DNA from: Thermodesulfatator atlanticus DSM 21156
GTDB lineage: Bacteria > Desulfobacterota > Thermodesulfobacteria > Thermodesulfobacteriales > Thermodesulfatatoraceae
DNA: 64,000 bases
Assembly: GCF_000421585.1 (NCBI RefSeq)
Contig: NZ_ATXH01000007.1
Span: forward strand, 26,567 to 90,566
Direction: 5' to 3'
Notes under the pieces: generated by a model
Seen by the model: the letters and a program-made list of their open reading frames with translations, nothing else
The model's database searches: none
Told to the model about the DNA's origin: nothing
Part shown: positions 55,088 through 63,464 of the stretch, in pieces
Layout: every line of letters starts with the position of its first letter
How positions within the stretch are numbered: position 1 is the first letter of the stretch
Translations under genes and position numbers: made by a program

Positions 55088-55729
55088 CTATTTTTTCCTA
55101 GGGCGTCCGCGGGGTCTGGGGCAGTATCCCAGTTTCTTACGAAATGTTTTACCTCCCGTGGGAAGGTTTTTGCGTACTGATTTCCTTAAAAACTCAAGCA
55201 ATTCTGGCGGTTCGGGCAAAGAGCGCCATTCTTTGTAAAGCCTCAGGGTTTCGGGAGTAAAAGGCAGGGGGTCTAAAAAATGGGATCCGATCCCATTTTT
55301 TGAGGCGGAGGAATAGGGGTAATCTTCTGGATTCTGGGTAAGGTTTGCGCGGACAGGGTTACGTTCGATATAACGAAGCACTTGCCATAGATAGTTTTCA
55401 TGATCCACCACAGAAGAAAAATACTTGGCTTTCCAGAGTTGCCCTTCGGTTTCATATTTGTCGTTATAATATTGGGTATAGCATACCAGCAGGCCTTGTA
55501 GGTATTTAACCATGTCTTCTTTACTTTGGGGAACAATTAAGAAATGGACATGGTTAGACATGATACAGAAGGCCCATATTTTGATTTCTCTACGCTTTTT
55601 AAGGGCAGCTGTCATATTGAGGAAACTAAGATAATCTTCACTTTCGTGAAAAACAGTGACCCCGCGATTAGAGCGGGCCACCACATGATGTGGGAATTTA
55701 GGGGCTATGATACGGGGACGTCCAGGCAT
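55088..55729 (-). CDS. RAYT/IS200-like Y1 transposase (REP-associated)
   Basis: A 213-residue transposase of the Y1 (HUH-type) family. It starts MPGRPRIIAPKFPHHVVARS, has FCIMSNHVHFLIVPQSKEDM with the HxH metal motif, the catalytic tyrosine region LLVCYTQYYNDKYETEGQLW and KAKYFSSVVDHENYLWQVLR, then YIERNPVRANLTQNPEDYPY. These are the hallmarks of REP-associated tyrosine transposases. Residues around SKNGIGSHF are encoded by an in-frame palindromic arm pair (55275-55301) absent from the family pattern. Palindromic elements lie directly at both gene ends. All catalytic residues remain, so it may be active on the window's repeat family. Confidence 0.9.
   Translation of the reverse strand: MPGRPRIIAPKFPHHVVARSNRGVTVFHESEDYLSFLNMTAALKKRREIKIWAFCIMSNHVHFLIVPQSKEDMVKYLQGLLVCYTQYYNDKYETEGQLWKAKYFSSVVDHENYLWQVLRYIERNPVRANLTQNPEDYPYSSASKNGIGSHFLDPLPFTPETLRLYKEWRSLPEPPELLEFLRKSVRKNLPTGGKTFRKKLGYCPRPRGRPRKK
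55275..55301. repeat. Arm pair inside the transposase gene, tail-to-tail
   Basis: AAAAAATGGGATC-C-GATCCCATTTTTT is a perfect palindrome. The arms are joined at the GGATCC end, opposite to hairpins elsewhere. It is in frame, adding KNGIGSHF to the protein. Confidence 0.85.
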
Positions 55730-55755
55730 AAAAATAGGAACGGATCCGTTTTTTT
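55730..55755. repeat. Arm pair directly upstream of the transposase ATG, tail-to-tail
   Basis: AAAAATAGGAACGGATCCGTTTTTTTA; the centre AACGGATCCGTT is a perfect palindrome. It abuts the start codon (55729), occupying the region where a ribosome-binding site is expected. Confidence 0.8.
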
Positions 55756-55797
55756 ATTCTTATCGGATGAGGGTATAGGTCGTATAAAAATCATAAC

Positions 55798-55819
55798 CGG
55801 GATCCGTTCCCATTTTTAA
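55798..55819. repeat. Single arm GGGATCCGTTCCCATTTTTA
   Basis: One intact arm without partner, 68 bases upstream of the transposase start. Confidence 0.75.
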
Positions 55820-55889
55820 TTATGACGGTTAAGGTAGCTTTTAAGGGGATTTGAGGGGATTTTTGGGCGCTTAAAATGGAAAGTTAGAG

Positions 55890-55914
55890 AAAAATAGGAA
55901 CGAATCCTATTTTT
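55890..55914. repeat. Arm pair, tail-to-tail, degenerate
   Basis: AAAAATAGGAACGAATCCTATTTTT reads as two outward-facing arms with a mutated GGATCC centre (GAATCC). Confidence 0.7.
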
Positions 55915-56076
55915 TAAGGGGAGTGGGGGTTGGGACGATAGTTTTTTTGTAAGAACTTGATAACTTGTAAAAACTTGATGATTTGTATAAATTTCAGCGA
56001 GCAGGGATGGGGAAAGGACGAAGCGAGGGATGGGGTTGCTCAGGTATTTTCGCTTTGGTGCTTAGTCAGCTCGCTT
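55915..56076. other. Intergenic region with short direct repeats
   Basis: AACTTGATAACTTGTAAAA is followed by the related AACTTGATGATTTGTATAAA. A long plus-strand frame here (from 55983) is only a repeat-crossing translation. No gene is recognised. Confidence 0.5.
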
Positions 56077-56230
56077 TTATTACGGGGAGCATTTTCTTGT
56101 TGACATTGCTCACAGGGATTCTCTGGGATCCGTTCCTGTTTTGCCGAACGAAAAACAGGAACGGATCCTTGCCTTGAAGGTGGAGGAGACACAAAGGGGA
56201 TAATGGCAGAGGAATCGTTAGGACAAAGGG
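56077..56230 (+). repeat. Direct repeat, copy 1 (flippase leader region)
   Basis: From TATTACGGGGAGCATTTTCT through a GGATCCGTTCCTGTTTTGCC hairpin (56125-56168) to the start of the flippase frame, this segment matches 57092-57230. From 56128 to 56230 the two copies differ at only a few bases. Confidence 0.9.
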
Positions 56231-56250
56231 TTTGGTGCACGAATTATTGA
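56203..56250 (+). pseudogene. Truncated 5' end of a flippase gene (duplicate)
   Basis: ATG at 56203 reads MAEESLGQRVWCTNY and stops. The first nine codons are the same as the intact flippase (MAEESLGQRAGRAAIWQVAG, 57201), after which the sequence diverges. The AAAGGGGATA leader is identical. It marks the insertion point of the sulfotransferase gene. Confidence 0.85.
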
Positions 56251-56271
56251 AATAGAGCTGCGGAGAAAAAA

Positions 56272-57084
56272 ATGTTACCAAACTTTATAGGGGTTGGAGT
56301 ACAAAGATCTGCAACTACCTGGATTTTTGAATGTTTAAGAGAACATTCGGAAATCTATGTTCCTCCCCAAAAAGAGCTTCACTTTTTTGATGCACATTTT
56401 GACAAAGGCTTAAATTGGTACAAGAAATTCTTCGAAGAAGCCAAAGGCAAAAAGGCTGTTGGAGAGATAACCCCTGACTATATATATAATTACAAAGCAT
56501 TGGAAAGAATAGCTGCTACCATTCCAAATGTTAAAATTTTGGTGTCTTTGCGACATCCTGTAGATAGAGCATACTCTGCATATAGCTTACTAAAAAATTC
56601 TTATTATAAGGATATTTCTTTTGAAGAGGCTTTTTGGCAAAAAGAATATATAAAAAATGTAGGTTTTTACTCAAAGCATATCAAGGTACTTTACAATCTT
56701 TTTCCTAAAAAAAATGTTTTAATTTTTCTTTATGATGATATTCTAACTTGCCCTGAACGGGTAGCAAAAGAAATATATAAATTCCTTGATGTAGATGCCA
56801 GTTTTATACCTTCATCATTAAATAAAACCTATAATAAAATTCTATTTCCAAAAATTCAAAGCTTTTTAATTAAAATAAAACTAGAGCCAATATTAGAAGG
56901 AATAAAAAAAAGTCCAATGGGACATCTTATCAAAAAGACATTCTTCTACATCGAAAATAAAAAGAGATTTAAAAAGAAAAAAATAGATTATCAAAAATAC
57001 ATATCGGTTTATGAAGAAGATATATTAGAACTTGAAAAGTTGATTAATAGAGACTTAAAACATTGGCTAAAATATAAGCAATAG
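56272..57084 (+). CDS. Sulfotransferase-domain protein (polysaccharide sulfation)
   Basis: A 270-residue protein. The 5' PAPS loop is FIGVGVQRSATTWIFECLRE (RSATTW in place of the common KxGTT/S), and the 3'-phosphate motif is VKILVSLRHPVDRAYSAYSL (RHPVDRAYS). KKAVGEITPDYIYNYKALER is the typical segment between them. It would transfer sulfate from PAPS to a sugar. The gene is AT-rich and Lys/Ile/Phe-rich, unlike the repeats and flippase 5' part around it. Two copies of a leader repeat (56077 and 57092) flank it, so it looks like an inserted cargo gene. The acceptor is likely the glycan made by the downstream cluster. Confidence 0.88.
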   Translation: MLPNFIGVGVQRSATTWIFECLREHSEIYVPPQKELHFFDAHFDKGLNWYKKFFEEAKGKKAVGEITPDYIYNYKALERIAATIPNVKILVSLRHPVDRAYSAYSLLKNSYYKDISFEEAFWQKEYIKNVGFYSKHIKVLYNLFPKKNVLIFLYDDILTCPERVAKEIYKFLDVDASFIPSSLNKTYNKILFPKIQSFLIKIKLEPILEGIKKSPMGHLIKKTFFYIENKKRFKKKKIDYQKYISVYEEDILELEKLINRDLKHWLKYKQ

Positions 57085-57091
57085 AACCTTG

Positions 57092-57230
57092 TATTACCGG
57101 GAGCTTTTTTACATTGTTCTCAGGGATCCGTTCCTGTTTTGCCGAACGAAAAACAGGAACGGATCCTTGCCTTGAAGGTATAGGAGACACAAAGGGGATA
57201 ATGGCAGAGGAATCGTTAGGACAAAGGGCT
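57092..57230 (+). repeat. Direct repeat, copy 2 (flippase leader region)
   Basis: GTATTACCGGGAGCTTTTTT, the hairpin GGATCCGTTCCTGTTTTGCC / GAAAAACAGGAACGGATCC (57123-57166), AAAGGGGATAATGGCAGAGG and the first flippase codons. Copy 1 lies at 56077-56230. Confidence 0.9.
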
Positions 57231-58673
57231 GGGCGTGCGGCGATCTGGCAGGTGGCAGGCGGTGGCTGGCAGACCATCGTGCGCCTGGGGGCAAGTATCT
57301 ATCTTGCGCGGGCGCTCAAACCCTCGGACTTTGGCCTTTTTGGCATGGCCCTTCTTTATCAACAGCTTCTGGTAACCGCCCTTTCCCTTGGTTTTGGTAC
57401 CGGGCTTATCGTAAAAAAAGACCTTACCGAAGAGGACCTGAGCACAAGTTTCTGGCTTTCATGTGCTGTTAGGGTAACGGTATTTCTAGCAGTCTTTCTT
57501 ACCGCCCCGCTGGCAGCTATGTTCTGGAAGGAACCGCGTGTGGAACCGGTTATAAGGGTTATTTCATTCACTTTGCTAATAAGTCTGATCGGCGCTATTC
57601 CCGGCACACTCGCGACTAAAAATCTCGAATTCAAAAAAATAAATATCATTCGGGGCATAGCGATTTTGCTCGAATCAAGCACCGCGGTGGCCCTGGTGGC
57701 GTTGACAAACCTTACTTACTGGGCCCTGGTAATTGGCATGATGGTAAATGCGGTTTTTTACAACCTGACCCTCTGGCTCGCCACCGGCGCCTGGCGCCCA
57801 AGGCTTACTTTTCACAAAGACGCCTTTCGTTATCTCTTTCGTTTTGGTTTTTACACCTGGCTTTTTTCGATTACTAATTATTTAAAACAGAATGTGGATT
57901 ATTTCCTTGTGGGCCGTTTGTTGGGTACGTATAAACTTGGTTTATATGAATTTGCCTACCGCCTGCCACATTTAGTTTTCGACCGCATCTCCCGCCCGGT
58001 AGGAGATGTTGTATTCCCTGCCCTGTCAAAGGTTCAGGACGATAACGAGGCCCTTTTCCGCGGCTACGTGACCGCGGTAAAATACGTGTGTTTAGTCTGC
58101 TGGCCAATGCTTTTTGGACTTATAGCCGTGGCAGATATCCTGGTACCTACCCTTTGGGGAGACCAATGGCTACCAATTATAACGCCTCTGCGGATATTGT
58201 GCGTCTGTGCAGCTTTACGGTGCTTAATTCAACCAGCAGGAGGTTTGTTTAATTGTAAGAATCGTCCTGATCTAAGTTTTAAAATTTCCTTTGTAACCTT
58301 GATGCTTCTTGTTCCCTTAGTTTTAATTTTTGGCTATTACTATAACCTGACTGGAATAGCGCTTGCCATGTTAATTTCGGTCTTTTTTTTAGTTGCTGTG
58401 ATTTTTTATATAATATCCTCTCTTCTTAACATTAGTTTACGTCCTTTTTTCTCGGAAATATATCCTGTATTTACTTCTTCTTTTATTTTATTAATTATAA
58501 CATTTTTTACAAAAATTTTCTTTTCAAAAATATATTTTGATAGTTTTCTTGTAATTTTCATTTCCTGTTTTCTGGGGGCATTAGCTTATATTTTTTTGCT
58601 GCATTTTATTTTCTCTAGTTTTACTACTACAATTAAAAATAAAATTTTTTTGATTTTATCAAAAGGCTTTTAA
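57201..58673 (+). CDS. Polysaccharide flippase (Wzx/MATE-like, lipopolysaccharide biosynthesis type)
   Basis: A 490-residue membrane protein. The ATG at 57201 follows GGGGATA, and the frame further upstream only runs through a palindromic repeat. It begins LGQRAGRAAIWQVAGGGWQT, then VRLGASIYLARALKPSDFGL, the polysaccharide-synthesis family start, with about 12-14 membrane segments. It would flip lipid-linked oligosaccharide across the inner membrane. Codon usage changes sharply near residue 340 (about 58220): the first two-thirds are GC-normal with Ala, Gly, Leu; the last third is AT-rich with Phe, Ile, Lys. This suggests a mosaic gene made by recombination inside the cluster. Confidence 0.88.
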   Translation: MAEESLGQRAGRAAIWQVAGGGWQTIVRLGASIYLARALKPSDFGLFGMALLYQQLLVTALSLGFGTGLIVKKDLTEEDLSTSFWLSCAVRVTVFLAVFLTAPLAAMFWKEPRVEPVIRVISFTLLISLIGAIPGTLATKNLEFKKINIIRGIAILLESSTAVALVALTNLTYWALVIGMMVNAVFYNLTLWLATGAWRPRLTFHKDAFRYLFRFGFYTWLFSITNYLKQNVDYFLVGRLLGTYKLGLYEFAYRLPHLVFDRISRPVGDVVFPALSKVQDDNEALFRGYVTAVKYVCLVCWPMLFGLIAVADILVPTLWGDQWLPIITPLRILCVCAALRCLIQPAGGLFNCKNRPDLSFKISFVTLMLLVPLVLIFGYYYNLTGIALAMLISVFFLVAVIFYIISSLLNISLRPFFSEIYPVFTSSFILLIITFFTKIFFSKIYFDSFLVIFISCFLGALAYIFLLHFIFSSFTTTIKNKIFLILSKGF

Positions 58674-58674
58674 T

Positions 58675-59844
58675 ATGAATATATTATTAGTTACAGGCAA
58701 GTTTCCTGTCCCTTCTCAAACTTTTGTATACTACGACTTCTTATACGCAATAAAAAAAGGCATTAACGCTTCTCTATTATGCAAGTACAAAGAGACTCAT
58801 TCTTACAAAATACCTAAAGAATACGAGCAAAATATAATTCAATATTCCCCCAAAAAAGTAAATTTATTTTCTTTACAATCTTTATTTTTTTTACAAAAAA
58901 ACTTATATAAATTTTGGCCTTTAGTTAAAAATTATGGCATAGAACTAACAGCCAAGAAAGTTTTGTCTTTATCTTATGTGTCTGAAAAATACAGAAAATT
59001 TGATTTAATACATGCCCATTTTATTCAATGGGCGTTTGACATAGCTTTTCCTTTATCTAAACTATTAAAAATTCCTTTTATACTATCAGCACACGATGGC
59101 CATATATTGCAATATTCTAGCAATATCATTACATGTTTACACAAGAACGCATCTGCAGTTATATTTCCCAGCAACTTCCAAAAAATGAGATGGTTAAGCA
59201 AGAGTAAAATTGCTAACGAAGATAATCTTTTTATCATTCCAAACGGAATAAAACTGATCACTAACGAAAAAAAAAGTTTTAACAAATTTAAAGAAGACAT
59301 GAAAAAAAGAGTTAAAATTCTAGTAGTTTCCAGACTAATCCCTCAAAAGAGGGTATCTGACGCCATTAAACTTGCTAAACTTTTACTAAACCTTAGAAAA
59401 GATGTTAAATTAACTATCATAGGAGATGGCCCTGAAAAGAATAATCTCCGTCAATTAGCTGCAAAATTATCATTAACGGAAAAAATCGATTTTCGTGGTT
59501 TCCTTCCACATGATAAAGTTTTGGAACATATGAAAAATACCCATATTTTTCTGCATCCTAGTGAAAATGAATCTTTTGGTATCGTTATCTTAGAAGCTAT
59601 GAATGCGGGAGCTATAGTAGTAGCCGCAGATTCGGGTCCTGTAAAAGAATTTTTACCAAATAATGCAGGATACATATATTCTCCTGGAGACCTAAATTCT
59701 TTATTTGCAATTATTAAATCTATTTTAGATGATCCCCAAAAAGCATTTGAGAAGTCTTTAAATGCTATAGAAATTAGTTCTAATTATAGTCTGGAAAAAC
59801 ATTTTTCATTAATTTTGGATTTATGGGATAAAGTTATATCATGA
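58675..59844 (+). CDS. GT4-type glycosyltransferase
   Basis: A 389-residue glycosyltransferase of the GT-B fold. The C-terminal nucleotide-sugar domain is clear: ILVVSRLIPQKRVSDAIKLA, LTIIGDGPEKNNLRQLAAKL, FRGFLPHDKVLEHMKNTHIF and the EX7E motif ENESFGIVILEAMNAGAIVV, with NAGYIYSPGD at the end. The N-terminal domain has FPVPSQTFVYYDFLYA, common in polysaccharide GT4 enzymes. It is AT-rich. It starts 1 base after the flippase stop and overlaps the next glycosyltransferase by 4 bases (ATGA). Confidence 0.92.
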   Translation: MNILLVTGKFPVPSQTFVYYDFLYAIKKGINASLLCKYKETHSYKIPKEYEQNIIQYSPKKVNLFSLQSLFFLQKNLYKFWPLVKNYGIELTAKKVLSLSYVSEKYRKFDLIHAHFIQWAFDIAFPLSKLLKIPFILSAHDGHILQYSSNIITCLHKNASAVIFPSNFQKMRWLSKSKIANEDNLFIIPNGIKLITNEKKSFNKFKEDMKKRVKILVVSRLIPQKRVSDAIKLAKLLLNLRKDVKLTIIGDGPEKNNLRQLAAKLSLTEKIDFRGFLPHDKVLEHMKNTHIFLHPSENESFGIVILEAMNAGAIVVAADSGPVKEFLPNNAGYIYSPGDLNSLFAIIKSILDDPQKAFEKSLNAIEISSNYSLEKHFSLILDLWDKVIS

Positions 59845-60944
59845 AAATCATTTATATAGCTAATGCATCTCATATTGGTGGCGGAAATAAAAGTTTATTA
59901 ACTATGGCTCAAAAATTTCAAGAAGTTTATACTGTTCACGTTGTTGTTCCAGGACGCGGAGAATTTTGTAATCTCCTTAACAAGGCAAAAATTAGTTATT
60001 CAACTTTGAATATCAACTTTAGAAAAACATCTATTTTAAGTTTCATTAATACTTTTTTAAATCTTCTTAAATTAGTTAGAACTTTTTCGCCTGATATCAT
60101 CCACGTTAACGATCTTTTTTGCTACAGAGCCCCTGGGTTTATCGCAAAATTTTTAAATATTCCCATTATCTGTCATATGAGATTTAGCGTTGAGCCACGT
60201 AGTGTTAGATATTTCTTAAAGGCTAGACCTTCTTTTATTATTTTTAATAGTCTATATTTGAAGAATCTATTCTTAAAGAATAATCATGAATTTTCAAAAA
60301 TTAATAACGAAGTGGTTTATAATTTTTTTGATCCTAATGAATTTTTTGCTCCCGATATTCGTACACAAATACGTCAAAAGTGGGGCTTAGAAAATTATTA
60401 TTTGGTGGCTATTATAGGAAATTTTTACCCTGTTAAAGGTCATGATATTTTTTTAAAGGCTGCAACTAAGTTAAAAAAGTATAGAACTATGAAGTTTCTT
60501 ATTGTAGGAAAGGATTTAGACCCTCATAAAAAAAACGAAAAGCGCATTAGAAGACTAATTAGCACGTTAAAGTTAGAATCAAATGTATTTTTTTTGGGAT
60601 TTAAAAAAGAAATCAAAGAGGTACTTGCCGGCATAGATGTTCTCGCTGTTCCTTCTATTTACGAACCTTTTGGTAGAGTTGCTGTTGAAGGATTATTGGG
60701 AGCTCTTCCTGTAGTTGCATCTAGAACAGGAGGGCTTGTAGAAATCGTTAAGGACGCTCCATGTGCTTTTCTTTTTTCTAATAAAAACAGCAGTGAATTA
60801 GCAAGTAAAATATATAATATTTATTCTTTTCGTAGAGAATATCCTATTATTGAAAATAGAAATTATGCAATTAAAAAATTTGGGCAAGACAATAATTTTG
60901 AAAAACTAAAAAACATTTATAATAGTTTGACGGCAAATCGGTAA
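59841..60944 (+). CDS. GT4-type glycosyltransferase
   Basis: A 367-residue GT-B enzyme. The N-terminus has IYIANASHIGGGNKSLLTMA (a GG-N/S motif typical of GT4 acceptors), SFSPDIIHVNDL-like HVNDLFCYRAPGFIAKFLN, and the C-terminal domain has VAIIGNFYPVKGHDIFLKAA, FLGFKKEIKEVLAGIDVLAV and the EX7E segment YEPFGRVAVEGLLGALPVVA. It adds one sugar to the lipid-linked unit; sugar and linkage are not predictable. It is AT-rich, like its neighbours. Confidence 0.92.
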   Translation: MKIIYIANASHIGGGNKSLLTMAQKFQEVYTVHVVVPGRGEFCNLLNKAKISYSTLNINFRKTSILSFINTFLNLLKLVRTFSPDIIHVNDLFCYRAPGFIAKFLNIPIICHMRFSVEPRSVRYFLKARPSFIIFNSLYLKNLFLKNNHEFSKINNEVVYNFFDPNEFFAPDIRTQIRQKWGLENYYLVAIIGNFYPVKGHDIFLKAATKLKKYRTMKFLIVGKDLDPHKKNEKRIRRLISTLKLESNVFFLGFKKEIKEVLAGIDVLAVPSIYEPFGRVAVEGLLGALPVVASRTGGLVEIVKDAPCAFLFSNKNSSELASKIYNIYSFRREYPIIENRNYAIKKFGQDNNFEKLKNIYNSLTANR

Positions 60945-60989
60945 AACATTTTTTAAAATTTAGTAGTATATTCATATAAGTAACTAATA

Positions 60990-62030
60990 ATGAATATAGC
61001 CAAATTCTTTAAAAGACCTTTTTATAAAATAGTGCGGTATATCCTTCATTCTGATTTCTTTCGAAAAGAGTTATGGTATGCACTTAATGATATACTAAGA
61101 GATACTCCTATAAGCAATAAATTAAACTATTACCCCAATCCTTACTTTTCTACAGAAAACAATCTCGACATTATTAACATTAAAAAACCGATTTTTATAA
61201 CGGGACGATTCCGCTCTGGATCAACATTTTTATGGCTCATTTTCAGAAATATTCCTAATATTACTTCTTACTACGAGCCACTTAATGAAAACAAATGGTT
61301 TTTACCAAAAAAATTTAAAGTTGATCCTAGTCATATTGGTGTGAGTGATTATTGGGCAGAATATCAGGGCTTTGATTTTCTTAAAGTTTATTTTAAGGAA
61401 GAATGGAGCTATAAAAAATTATATATGACTGAAAAGGATTATGATCCTAATTTATATCGCTATATTCAAGCTTTGATTGAAAATTCTAAAGGACGACCGG
61501 TATTACAATTTAACAGAATTGACTTCCGCCTACCGTGGTTTAAAACCTACTTTCCTAACGTTCCTATAATACATATTATCAGAAATCCCAGGGAACAATG
61601 GATGTCAATTCAAAGAGATGGCGGGCCTGTTTCACCTGATTTTATCATTAAATCTGAAAATATTCCTAGTCTCTTTTACACGATTGCCTGGGCAAATGAT
61701 TTAAAAAAAGTATTTCCTTTCTTAGAACCAATAGGCAAACATCCTTATGTTCTTCATTATTTTTTATGGATGCTATCTTACATTTTTGGAAAAACTTTTG
61801 CTGACTATCATATCTTTTATGAGTCTTTAGTATTGGATTTTAAGAATTCTATTACCAAACTTTTTAATTTTTTATCAATTCAATATAGTGATGAAATTAT
61901 TTCAAATTTAGAAAAATTGAATAAAGGCAAAATTTCAGAAAAATGGAAAGATTATGCATCTATTAAATGGTTCGAGGAAAAAGAAAAAGAATGTGAAATT
62001 GTTTTGAAGGCTTTTTTTAGCAAATTATGA
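60990..62030 (+). CDS. Sulfotransferase family protein
   Basis: A 346-residue protein. The PAPS loop is PIFITGRFRSGSTFLWLIFR (GRxRSGST), and the 3'-phosphate motif is FPNVPIIHIIRNPREQWMSI (RNPREQ). It is longer than the first sulfotransferase and not closely related to it. Between the motifs lies a region with YYEPLNENKWFLPKKF and FDPNLYRYIQALIENS-like sequence. It would sulfate a glycan from PAPS. It is strongly AT-rich, and the composition switches back abruptly after its stop codon. Confidence 0.85.
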   Translation: MNIAKFFKRPFYKIVRYILHSDFFRKELWYALNDILRDTPISNKLNYYPNPYFSTENNLDIINIKKPIFITGRFRSGSTFLWLIFRNIPNITSYYEPLNENKWFLPKKFKVDPSHIGVSDYWAEYQGFDFLKVYFKEEWSYKKLYMTEKDYDPNLYRYIQALIENSKGRPVLQFNRIDFRLPWFKTYFPNVPIIHIIRNPREQWMSIQRDGGPVSPDFIIKSENIPSLFYTIAWANDLKKVFPFLEPIGKHPYVLHYFLWMLSYIFGKTFADYHIFYESLVLDFKNSITKLFNFLSIQYSDEIISNLEKLNKGKISEKWKDYASIKWFEEKEKECEIVLKAFFSKL

Positions 62031-62043
62031 ATCTTAATAATCC

Positions 62044-63330
62044 ATGGGGAAGATAGCGCTTTTTCTTTTGCTGGTAGTTAATGCCTTTTATTCCCTGGCA
62101 AACCCTTGGTTTGGGGTTTGTGCAGGTTATCTCTTCAATATCCTCGGGCCACAGTATATCTGGTGGTGGCATTTTCAGGGTTTAAGGGCCTTTTATCTCA
62201 TTGCCGTGCCCACCTGTGTGGGTTTTATCTTTTCTTCCATTCGTGGGGCTTTAAATTACGAGATTATCAAGAATAAGCTTGTTCTTTTTGCGGTGCTTTA
62301 TTTTTTGTTTGTTTTTCTTTCGTATTTCACCGGCCCATACGTGAACGTGATAAATGAGTGGCGTTTTTATGACCCCTATCAAGTACTTATTACTATGCTA
62401 AAGATTTTTGTCTTTTTCTTCATGGGGCTGGTGTGCATATCTGATAATAAAAAGCTGAAGCTTTTTGCCTTTATTTTACCCGTAGCAGCACTTTACCTGA
62501 CTTACTGGGCCAATATGCAGTATCTTTCAGGACGATTTTTCATTCGTCTGCAAGGTCCTCACGATATCACTGGTGCAGGTATGTATCGGGACGAAAACAA
62601 CTTTGCCATGCTCTTTGTAACGGCTATTCCCTTTTTCTTTTATCTGGGCTGGTATTTCAAGCGCTGGTACTTGAGATGGGGAGCGTGGCTGGTGGTGCCC
62701 TTTGCCTGGCACGCGATATTTCTAACGGCCTCGCGGGGTGGGCTTGTGGGAGCAGCCTTTGTTAGTTTTCTGGCAGGAATCCGCAGCCCCAAAAAGATCA
62801 TAGGTTTTGCCCTTATCCCTGCGTTTATTGTTGCTTACGTATGGCAAGGGGGCTCTACGATCAAAGAAAGGACACAAGAAACTATTATAAAAGCAGAAGA
62901 AGAGACAAGTGCTGTGGACCCACGCCTTGAGGCATGGGAAGCAGGCCTAAAAATGTTTTTGGCACACCCTTTTACAGGGGTTGGTTTAGCATCTTTTGGG
63001 CAGGCCTTCCCTGATTTTTCGGATGCCAAACCCAAAGTTGCTCACAGCACCTATATACAGATTTTGGCGGAGTCAGGAATTTTTGCGGCTTTTTCTTATG
63101 TCTTCTTTATGCTTAGTTGCCTTTGGGGGCTTTTTCGTTTTCGTGACCAATTTTCTGCAGGATCTTTTGAATATTACCTTTGCGATGCGGTGCTGGTTTC
63201 GCTTTGTGGTTTTTTGACGTGCGCCCTTTTTCTTACTCTGAACGGCTTTGAAATTCAGTTTTACCTGGCGATTCTGGCCAATACGCTCATTTATCTGGCG
63301 AAGAAACAATCAGTGATCAGTGAGCGGTAA
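62044..63330 (+). CDS. O-antigen ligase/polymerase (Wzy/WaaL-type), O-glycosylation ligase-like
   Basis: A 428-residue membrane protein with about ten membrane segments. GPHDITGAGMYRDENNFAML, AIFLTASRGGLVGAAFVSFL and HPFTGVGLASFGQAFPDFSD form the signature of O-antigen ligases, especially the exosortase-linked O-glycosylation ligase group. It would attach or polymerise the glycan. Its GC-normal composition contrasts with the AT-rich genes before it; the junction is within about 15 bases. The last codons (QSVISER) are encoded by a repeat (CAGTGATCAGTGA), so the original C-terminus was probably altered. No ribosome-binding site is visible before the ATG. Confidence 0.88.
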   Translation: MGKIALFLLLVVNAFYSLANPWFGVCAGYLFNILGPQYIWWWHFQGLRAFYLIAVPTCVGFIFSSIRGALNYEIIKNKLVLFAVLYFLFVFLSYFTGPYVNVINEWRFYDPYQVLITMLKIFVFFFMGLVCISDNKKLKLFAFILPVAALYLTYWANMQYLSGRFFIRLQGPHDITGAGMYRDENNFAMLFVTAIPFFFYLGWYFKRWYLRWGAWLVVPFAWHAIFLTASRGGLVGAAFVSFLAGIRSPKKIIGFALIPAFIVAYVWQGGSTIKERTQETIIKAEEETSAVDPRLEAWEAGLKMFLAHPFTGVGLASFGQAFPDFSDAKPKVAHSTYIQILAESGIFAAFSYVFFMLSCLWGLFRFRDQFSAGSFEYYLCDAVLVSLCGFLTCALFLTLNGFEIQFYLAILANTLIYLAKKQSVISER

Positions 63331-63464
63331 GAGGCGAAAGGCTAAGGGCAAAGGGCGTAAGGCAAAGGGCGGAGGGCGTAAGGCTAAGGGCGGAGGGTGA
63401 GCAGTGATCAGTGATCGGTGAGCTGTAGAAGTTAAAGGCAAAGGGCAAAGGGCGAAAGGTGAAA
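63305..63464. repeat. CAGTGATCAGTGA / AAGGGCAAAGGGC low-complexity array
   Basis: Units such as GGCGAAAGGCTAAGGGCAAA and GGCGTAAGGCAAAGGGCGG alternate with GAGCAGTGATCAGTGATCGG. The array starts inside the ligase gene and repeats that of 54304-54390. Confidence 0.8.
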
